Assembly: GCA_038063315.1 (NCBI GenBank) | Contig: JBBTVI010000039.1 | Span: 1-11,143, forward strand | Length of the DNA stretch: 11,143 nt | Direction of reading: 5' to 3' | Source: JBBTVI01 sp038063315 | GTDB lineage: Bacteria > Patescibacteriota > Minisyncoccia > Sungbacterales > HO2-52-23 | Shown: in pieces, positions 7,250-11,143 of the stretch | Layout of the letters: each line of letters begins with the position of its first letter | How positions within the stretch are numbered: the first letter of the stretch is position 1 | Program-made: the position numbers and the translations under genes | The notes under the pieces: model-generated | Seen by the model: only the letters and a program-made list of their open reading frames with translations | The model's database searches: none | Told to the model about the DNA's origin: nothing

Positions 7250-7295
7250 ACCTCTCTTTTCCCCTCCTTGCTAAGGAGGGGCTGGGGAGGTGGGT
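7250..7295. repeat. Dispersed palindromic repeat (CCCCTCCTT type) upstream of dnaB
   Basis: A perfect hairpin of CCCCTCCTT (7261-7269), loop GCT and AAGGAGGGG (7273-7281) is followed by ctggggaggtggg. This belongs to the widespread family of CCCTCCTT...AAGGAGGG intergenic repeats. A related repeat of two hairpins sits inside cysS at 7693-7767. No function can be assigned. Confidence 0.65.
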
Positions 7296-7305
7296 TCTCG
7301 CTTAT

Positions 7306-7351
7306 AAGGATATAATAAAGAGCCATGTGAATGGCTCTTTATTATATCCTT
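7306..7351 (-). terminator. Long hairpin terminator of cysS, symmetric on both strands
   Basis: A perfect 21-bp inverted repeat with a GTGA/TCAC loop (7327-7330). The inner part AGAGCCAT/ATGGCTCT is GC-containing and the outer part is A/T-rich, so on either strand a stem is followed by TTTATTATAT. The cysS stop codon (7344-7342) lies inside one arm. It would end cysS transcription before dnaB. Each arm also carries a TATAAT, so a promoter role cannot be ruled out. Confidence 0.65.
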
Positions 7352-8802
7352 CGCACAATGGATTTTTTCGTCGCGTCTTCTACCGTCCATCCTTTTTCGC
7401 GCAGGTCCTCACGGATCCTATCGGCCTCAGCCCAGTTTTTCGCGCGACGGAATTCGTCGCGCTGTGTCGCCAATTGCCGTATATCAGGCGGAATTCTTAT
7501 GGGTCTTATCTTATCCAATCCCAAGCCGAGAATTTTATCAAAATCAAGCAGCATATCGCGCATTGCCATCGCACTATGTTTTTCCGGCGCCGCATTGTAT
7601 TCATGAATTATATTCCATAATAAAGCCATTGCCGCGGGGGTATCTAAGTCATTGAAGACGGCCTTTTGAAATTGATGCCGTAAAAGGTTAAAATCCTTCC
7701 CCCCCTCCCTTTTCCAAAGGGAGGGGATAGAATCTTCCCCCTTTGAAAAAGGGGGACTGAGGGGGATTTTCTGCGTTTTCGCCTTTCGCCCTTCGCGTTT
7801 CGCCTTTTCAATCAGTGTTTCGGCAAACCTCTCCAATTGCGCCAATGCGTTTTGGGCGGCCGCAAGCGCTTCCCAAGTAAAATTGATCTTTGAGCGGTAG
7901 TGCGTTGTCAGTATAAGATATCTGAATGCAAGCGGCCCAACGCCGCGTGCCTCAATATCGCGGAGCGTGATGATATTGCCGAGGGATTTGGACATTTTTT
8001 CCCCGTTGACGAGCAAATGCTCGCTTTCCACGAAATATCGCGCAAATTTCTTTCCGGTCGCGGCCTCGGATTGCGCGATTTCGTTCTCGTGGTGCGGAAA
8101 AATGAGATCCACTCCACCCGCATGGATATCGAAAGACGGACCGAGATATTTCATCGCCATGGCCGAGCACTCAATATGCCAGCCGGGCCTGCCGCGGCCG
8201 AACGGCGCAGGCCAGGACGGTTCTCCTCCGCGCGTGCATTTCCACAAAACAAAATCCTCCGCATTATCCTTGGCATATTCGTCTGCGTCTATACGCGCGC
8301 CTTGGCGGAGGCCTGTTTTGGGAATCCGGCTTAACTTTCCATAACGCGGGAATCGCGCGATGGCGAAATAAATTGATCCATCTTTTTGATAGGCCGCTCG
8401 TTTTTTCAGGAGCGCCTTGATGAGCGCGATCATCTCTCTGATATGCATTGTCGCGCGCGGATATTTCTCCGCTTTGAGAATATGCAGCTTTTTGATGTCT
8501 TCGAGAAACGCTTTTTCAAACGGTCGCGTCAGTTGCGCGATGGATATTCCGCGGCTCCCGGCGGCGCGGATGATCTTATCCTCCACGTCCGTGATATTCG
8601 TAATGTGGCGAACCGCATATCCCGCATATTCAAGAACGCGGCGCAAGACGTCCTCAAAAATATATGTCCGGAGATTTCCGATGTGGACGAAGTCGTATAC
8701 GGTGGGGCCGCACGCATACAGTCCGACTGCGCGGTTGGCTCCCCGCGGGCGAAATACCCCCTTTTTACGCGTCCAGACATTGTATATTTTGACGGTATCC
8801 AT
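7342..8802 (-). CDS. cysS: Cysteinyl-tRNA synthetase CysRS
   Basis: 486 aa; E. coli CysRS has 461. It charges tRNA-Cys with cysteine in the cytoplasm. The class I signatures are intact: HIGN (40-43) and KMSKS (269-273). The zinc ligands are Cys31, Cys212, His237 and Glu241, each exactly 3 residues later than in the E. coli enzyme. The HAGGVDLIFPHHENE stretch (227-241) is typical. Residues 346-370 (KIPLSPPFSKGE...LWKREGG) are not part of the family and are encoded by a dispersed palindromic repeat, which accounts for the extra length; the frame is kept. The C-terminal anticodon-binding region (about 371-480) is complete. The start has no Shine-Dalgarno. A hairpin terminator overlaps the stop. 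Confidence 0.95.
   Translation of the reverse strand: MDTVKIYNVWTRKKGVFRPRGANRAVGLYACGPTVYDFVHIGNLRTYIFEDVLRRVLEYAGYAVRHITNITDVEDKIIRAAGSRGISIAQLTRPFEKAFLEDIKKLHILKAEKYPRATMHIREMIALIKALLKKRAAYQKDGSIYFAIARFPRYGKLSRIPKTGLRQGARIDADEYAKDNAEDFVLWKCTRGGEPSWPAPFGRGRPGWHIECSAMAMKYLGPSFDIHAGGVDLIFPHHENEIAQSEAATGKKFARYFVESEHLLVNGEKMSKSLGNIITLRDIEARGVGPLAFRYLILTTHYRSKINFTWEALAAAQNALAQLERFAETLIEKAKREGRKAKTQKIPLSPPFSKGEDSIPSLWKREGGKDFNLLRHQFQKAVFNDLDTPAAMALLWNIIHEYNAAPEKHSAMAMRDMLLDFDKILGLGLDKIRPIRIPPDIRQLATQRDEFRRAKNWAEADRIREDLREKGWTVEDATKKSIVRRI
7693..7767. repeat. Palindromic repeat inserted in frame in cysS
   Basis: 75 nt containing two adjacent hairpins: CCCCTCCCTTT/AAAGGGAGGGG (7702-7726, loop of 3) and CCCCCTTT/AAAGGGGG (7737-7755, loop of 3). 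On the cysS strand it reads ATCCCCCTCAGTCCCCCTTT, a sequence type widely dispersed in environmental bacterial genomes. It encodes about 25 residues within CysRS and does not shift the frame. Confidence 0.8.
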
Positions 8803-8868
8803 GGAAATTGGTAAAATTGAAAATGGTGACTGCTAAAAATACGCGAACCGCTTTTGAGGGAGAAAGCC

Positions 8869-8946
8869 GTGCAGGAGTTTTTTTACGATCGGATAGTTCC
8901 TTTAGCCCTGATCGCGTTTGTTGTTTACATGTTTCTCCGCTGGTGA
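8869..8946 (+). CDS. Possible 25-residue membrane peptide
   Basis: A GTG-started frame encodes MQEFFYDRIVPLALIAFVVY followed by MFLRW and a stop. AGGGAG (8857-8862) lies 6 nt ahead of the GTG, a plausible Shine-Dalgarno, in a window where these are rare. One hydrophobic segment (about residues 9-22) is flanked by charged residues and a C-terminal Arg-Trp, the look of a single-pass small membrane protein. Such short frames also occur by chance, and no promoter is clear. Not recognised as any known family. It is the only coding candidate in the 311-base gap between cysS and the receiver gene; the remainder of the gap holds a hairpin and the receiver promoter. Confidence 0.35.
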   Translation: MQEFFYDRIVPLALIAFVVYMFLRW

Positions 8947-8976
8947 AGAATGAGGGGATGCGCGAGAAGGATACAG

Positions 8977-9010
8977 AACGCAGCCGGGTCATCAATCCTC
9001 GCGCTGCGTT
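8977..9010 (+). terminator. Possible intrinsic terminator upstream of the receiver gene
   Basis: AACGCAGC (8977-8984) pairs with GCTGCGTT (9003-9010), with an 18-nt loop, and is followed by TTATCATAATTTTTATC. The stem and T-rich tail fit a terminator for the possible small peptide upstream. The loop is long, which weakens the case. Confidence 0.4.
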
Positions 9011-9061
9011 TTATCATAATTTTTATCATAATCAAAAAAACATTTATCCACAAGAAGCATA

Positions 9062-9090
9062 TTGTGCGGCCGGGCGGGGCGGTATATAAT
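9062..9090 (+). promoter_or_regulatory. Promoter of the receiver gene
   Basis: TTGTGC (9062-9067), a 17-nt spacer and a consensus TATAAT (9085-9090). Predicted transcription starts near 9097, giving a leader of about 17 nt with no Shine-Dalgarno before the ATG at 9114. Confidence 0.65.
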
Positions 9091-9113
9091 TTAAGTGCGC
9101 AACCATTTCTCAT

Positions 9114-9512
9114 ATGCCTGATGTATCGGCAAAAACCAGCGGTCCAGACGTTCTTGTCGTGGAAGATGATCGTTTCATCCGCGATATTTTTGTACAAAAA
9201 CTGAAAAGCGAAGGATTTAACGTTACAGAGGCGGTTGACGGACGGCGCGCCCTTGAACTTTTGGCTGCGCATGCGCCGGAATTGATTCTCCTGGACCTTT
9301 TGCTGCCGGATATTGACGGGTTTGAAATTCTTGAACGGATAAAAAAAGAGCCGGCGCTTGTTAAGGTGCCTGTTATTGTTTTGAGCAATCTCGGCGATCA
9401 GGAAAGCATCGCGCGGGCCCGCGCGCTTGGAGCGGCGGATTACCTGATCAAAGCGCACTATACGCCGGAGGAGATCGTCGCCGTGATACGGAAAGTTTTG
9501 CAACGGGCGTAA
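9114..9512 (+). CDS. Stand-alone CheY-like response regulator receiver
   Basis: 132 aa, a single receiver domain with no output domain. The phosphorylation site is complete: acidic residues Glu17, Asp18 and Asp19 (VVEDDRF), phospho-acceptor Asp61 (LILLDLLLPDIDGFE), Ser91 in VIVLSNLG, and Lys113 (DYLIKAHYTPEE). Such proteins act by docking on a partner once phosphorylated; chemotaxis, pilus motility and phosphorelays are all possible. No histidine kinase lies in the window, so the partner is unknown. It has its own promoter. It shares the strand with hrcA-grpE but is separated by a 154-nt repeat element and by the CIRCE promoter, so it is probably a separate unit. The first 11 residues ahead of the first strand are extra. 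Confidence 0.9.
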   Translation: MPDVSAKTSGPDVLVVEDDRFIRDIFVQKLKSEGFNVTEAVDGRRALELLAAHAPELILLDLLLPDIDGFEILERIKKEPALVKVPVIVLSNLGDQESIARARALGAADYLIKAHYTPEEIVAVIRKVLQRA

Positions 9513-9553
9513 AACGATACGCAAAACAGGAAGCGGTAATCTTCATATTAGCC

Positions 9554-9707
9554 TTGAACTTTGGCAAATTTCCTAAAAATTGATGTAGCTCTTGTAAAGA
9601 TGCGCTCATTGGAGGTTTAACCTCGTAAGCCGCTTACGAGGTTAAACCTCCTCATCCTCCATTTTCGCCTCATTGCCGGGTTTATCGGTCAAATTTGCCA
9701 AATTCAA
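9554..9707 (+). repeat. 154-nt MITE-like palindromic element, copy 2
   Basis: Same length and structure as the copy at 2415-2568, in the opposite orientation. Terminal repeats are TTGAACTTTGGCAAATTT (9554-9571) and the complement of TTGAATTTGGCAAATTT (9691-9707), differing by one missing base. The perfect central palindrome at 9611-9651 has 20-nt arms around one C. Its right end directly touches the CIRCE operator. TTAGC occurs one base outside the left end (9548-9552) and directly after the right end (9708-9712), which could be a target duplication or chance. No coding capacity. Confidence 0.8.
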
Positions 9708-9734
9708 TTAGCACTCTCTTGACAGGAGTGCTAA
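9708..9734 (+). promoter_or_regulatory. CIRCE operator of the hrcA-grpE operon
   Basis: TTAGCACTC, a 9-base spacer and GAGTGCTAA: a perfect match to the CIRCE consensus bound by HrcA. It lies just upstream of hrcA, so HrcA represses its own operon, with relief on heat shock when GroEL/ES is titrated away, as known for this system. Confidence 0.97.
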
Positions 9735-9747
9735 TTGCGATTATGAT
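9719..9747 (+). promoter_or_regulatory. Promoter of hrcA-grpE, overlapping CIRCE
   Basis: TTGACA (9719-9724) begins inside the CIRCE spacer and is followed, after 17 nt, by TATGAT (9742-9747). Bound HrcA would cover the -35 box and block RNA polymerase. The predicted first transcribed base is about 9754-9755, on the hrcA start codon, so the mRNA would be leaderless or nearly so. Confidence 0.85.
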
Positions 9748-9754
9748 GTTTCAT

Positions 9755-10480
9755 ATGCCTATCGCCGAACGACAACGCGATATTCTCAATGCAGCCATCC
9801 GATATTATATTGAAACAGCGCGCCCGGTTTCATCGCATGATATTGTTGAGCAGATGGACTTGGGCGTCAGTCCCGCAACCGTCAGGAGCGATTTGGCAGA
9901 TTTGGATATCGGCGGATTCCTCTATCAGCCTCATGCATCCGCGGGCCGCATTCCCACTGAGCGCGGCTACCGCTTTTTTGTCGATCACCTGGAACCGGAG
10001 GAGATGCCGCTTGCATCAGGAGAGAGGAAAAATATCGCGTCTGCGTTTCGGCGCGCCCGGGCCGACGAGTTCGTTCAGGAGCTCGCGCGCGCGCTTTCCG
10101 GCATTGCTGGAACATTTGCCGTTGCCGGAAGCGCCCATCCCGATTCATGGCATACCGCGGGATTTGCGGAGATTTTTGAGGAACCGGAATTTCGCGATGC
10201 GGATTATGCGAGAAATTTCGGGTATTTTGCGGACCGCATGGAGGAGGAAATGGACGCGATTCTCGGGAATATGGCCTCAGTGCTACGGGATGATGTCGCC
10301 GTCTTAATCGGCGAGGAGAACCCCCGGCAGTGCGCCCGGCAGTTCGGAATGACCATTTCATTGTGGAGCCATCCGAAAGGATTTCACGGTTTTGCCGCTC
10401 TTGTGGGGCCGAAAAGAACAGACTATTCCAAACATCATGCGGCGCTTTCGGCTTTGCGCGAACGCGCGTCCGTTATATAA
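9755..10480 (+). CDS. hrcA: Heat-inducible transcription repressor HrcA, short form
   Basis: 241 aa, about 100 less than the usual 340. HrcA binds CIRCE operators and represses chaperone genes. The N-terminal winged helix (about 1-75) is well conserved: LGVSPATVRSDLADL (36-50), then QPHASAGRIPTERGYRFFVD (58-77). The C-terminal signature is there too: VLIGEENP (183-190) and ALVGPKRTDYSK (215-226). What is missing is most of the central dimerisation and inserted domain. Both ends are intact and there is no frameshift, so it is likely a compact form, not a decayed one. Start: the frame extends upstream to 9695, but those bases are the CIRCE and promoter, and MPIAERQRDIL fits the family start. 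grpE begins 5 nt after the stop. Confidence 0.93.
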   Translation: MPIAERQRDILNAAIRYYIETARPVSSHDIVEQMDLGVSPATVRSDLADLDIGGFLYQPHASAGRIPTERGYRFFVDHLEPEEMPLASGERKNIASAFRRARADEFVQELARALSGIAGTFAVAGSAHPDSWHTAGFAEIFEEPEFRDADYARNFGYFADRMEEEMDAILGNMASVLRDDVAVLIGEENPRQCARQFGMTISLWSHPKGFHGFAALVGPKRTDYSKHHAALSALRERASVI

Positions 10481-10485
10481 AGATT

Positions 10486-11046
10486 ATGATTGATGATGCT
10501 ACAATAAAAGACGACGACGCTGCGGACGACAGCCGCGAGACAATCGTCATTGCTGACGAGGATTCTGATAATGGCACCGCCGCCGTTAAGAAACTGCGCG
10601 CGGCTTTTCAGCGCGCCGAGGGCGAAAAAAAGGACTACCTGGACGGCTGGCAGCGCGCCAAGGCGGATTTTATCAATTACAAAAAGGATGAGGCACGCCG
10701 CCTTGAGGATATCGCGCATTTTGTCAGCCGCGGACTGATGATGGATATTCTCCCGATTCTCGACAGCTTCCACCTCGCCGCGGCGCACGGCGCAACTGGC
10801 AACGGATCCGCGCTCCTTTTAATCCAGTCGCAGTTGGAAGATGCGTTGAAAAGGCGGGGACTTGAGGAAATTTGTGTCGCGGCCGGGGCGCCGTTCGATC
10901 CCGAAATTCATGAAAGCGTGGGCGAGGTTTCCGTGGATTTTTCGGAAGGCTCGGTGGGCGATATCGTCCAAAAGGGGTATCGGATTCAAGGCATCGTTCT
11001 TCGTCCGGTCCGGGTAAGGTTGGCGAAAGGCGGTAGTAGGGAGTAA
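10486..11046 (+). CDS. grpE: Nucleotide exchange factor GrpE
   Basis: 186 aa. GrpE is a dimer that speeds ADP release from the chaperone DnaK. An acidic disordered N-terminus (about 1-29) precedes the long coiled coil, which contains DYLDGWQRAKADFINYKKDE (50-69), the family signature. A helical pair follows (about 80-125), then the C-terminal beta domain with FDPEIHESVGEV (137-148) and DIVQKGYRIQGIVLRPVRV (159-177). The ATG at 10486 lies 5 nt after hrcA and is the only start that leaves hrcA intact. It has no Shine-Dalgarno, but TATATA ends 6 nt upstream, so a weak internal promoter is possible. dnaK and dnaJ, often next, are not in this window; the contig ends 97 bases later in a repeat. Confidence 0.95.
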   Translation: MIDDATIKDDDAADDSRETIVIADEDSDNGTAAVKKLRAAFQRAEGEKKDYLDGWQRAKADFINYKKDEARRLEDIAHFVSRGLMMDILPILDSFHLAAAHGATGNGSALLLIQSQLEDALKRRGLEEICVAAGAPFDPEIHESVGEVSVDFSEGSVGDIVQKGYRIQGIVLRPVRVRLAKGGSRE

Positions 11047-11090
11047 GTAATATGATTCACATTTTCCTATTTATAACGTAAGCCCTCCTC

Positions 11091-11143
11091 CGTCATTGCG
11101 AGCGACCCCGAGTCTGTCGAGGGGGCGCGCGGCAATCCATTTC
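11091..11143. repeat. Dispersed repeat at the right edge, inverted copy of the left-edge unit
   Basis: 53 nt, reverse complement of bases 33-85 with three differences. Starts CGTCATTGCGAGCGACCCC, the common form of this dispersed repeat. It lies after grpE with 44 unassigned bases between them. Confidence 0.85.

Noticed and set aside
2471..9651. The two identical palindromes as a CRISPR-type repeat
   Set aside because: Only two copies, 7 kb apart and inverted, with no spacers and no cas genes.
9611..9651. The palindrome as the terminator of the receiver gene
   Set aside because: No T-run follows on either strand (tcatcctcc to the right, aatgagcgc to the left), so intrinsic termination is unlikely.
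9695..9754. An upstream TTG start giving HrcA 20 extra residues
   Set aside because: Those codons coincide with the CIRCE operator and promoter, and the family alignment starts at MPIAERQ.
1..11143. The matching window ends as evidence of a circular plasmid
   Set aside because: The end copies are inverted, not direct, so the ends do not overlap as in a circular molecule, and the genes are chromosomal housekeeping genes.

Overview
The window looks like one contig, or part of one, from a bacterium with a small, compact genome and GC near 50%. The most likely home is the Candidate Phyla Radiation (Patescibacteria, Parcubacteria-like). This rests on the pilM-pilN-pilO type IV pilus block, a short HrcA and GrpE pair, start codons with almost no Shine-Dalgarno sequences, and several dispersed non-coding repeats of the sort seen in environmental assemblies. 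The phylum is an inference. No rRNA, tRNA or CRISPR array is visible.

Layout. Bases 1-85 are dispersed repeat sequence. From 134 to 2996 on the + strand lie pilM, pilN, pilO and a small single-pass membrane protein, the inner-membrane platform of a type IV pilus. A 154-nt repeat element separates pilO from the fourth gene. An Fe/Mn-type superoxide dismutase (3052-3645, +) follows with its own promoter. It converges on a minus-strand block of recR (4357-3686), dnaB (7157-4473) and cysS (8802-7342), which are recombination mediator, replicative helicase and cysteinyl-tRNA synthetase. dnaB carries a 428-residue intein with both LAGLIDADG-type motifs intact. cysS carries an in-frame dispersed repeat. 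Bases 8803-9113 hold no large gene, only a possible 25-codon membrane peptide, a hairpin and a promoter. On the + strand a stand-alone CheY-like receiver (9114-9512) is followed by a second, inverted copy of the 154-nt element. A perfect CIRCE operator then leads into hrcA (9755-10480) and grpE (10486-11046), a heat-shock operon under autorepression. The window ends at 11091-11143 in an inverted copy of the repeat that opens it.

The most unusual points are four. A pair of 154-nt elements has terminal inverted repeats and a 41-nt perfect central palindrome. A CIRCE operator overlaps a near-consensus promoter so that hrcA would be transcribed almost or entirely leaderless. The same -10-to-ATG spacing occurs at sod. 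A palindromic repeat has been domesticated inside the cysS reading frame. All calls come from reading the sequence; no database search was run.
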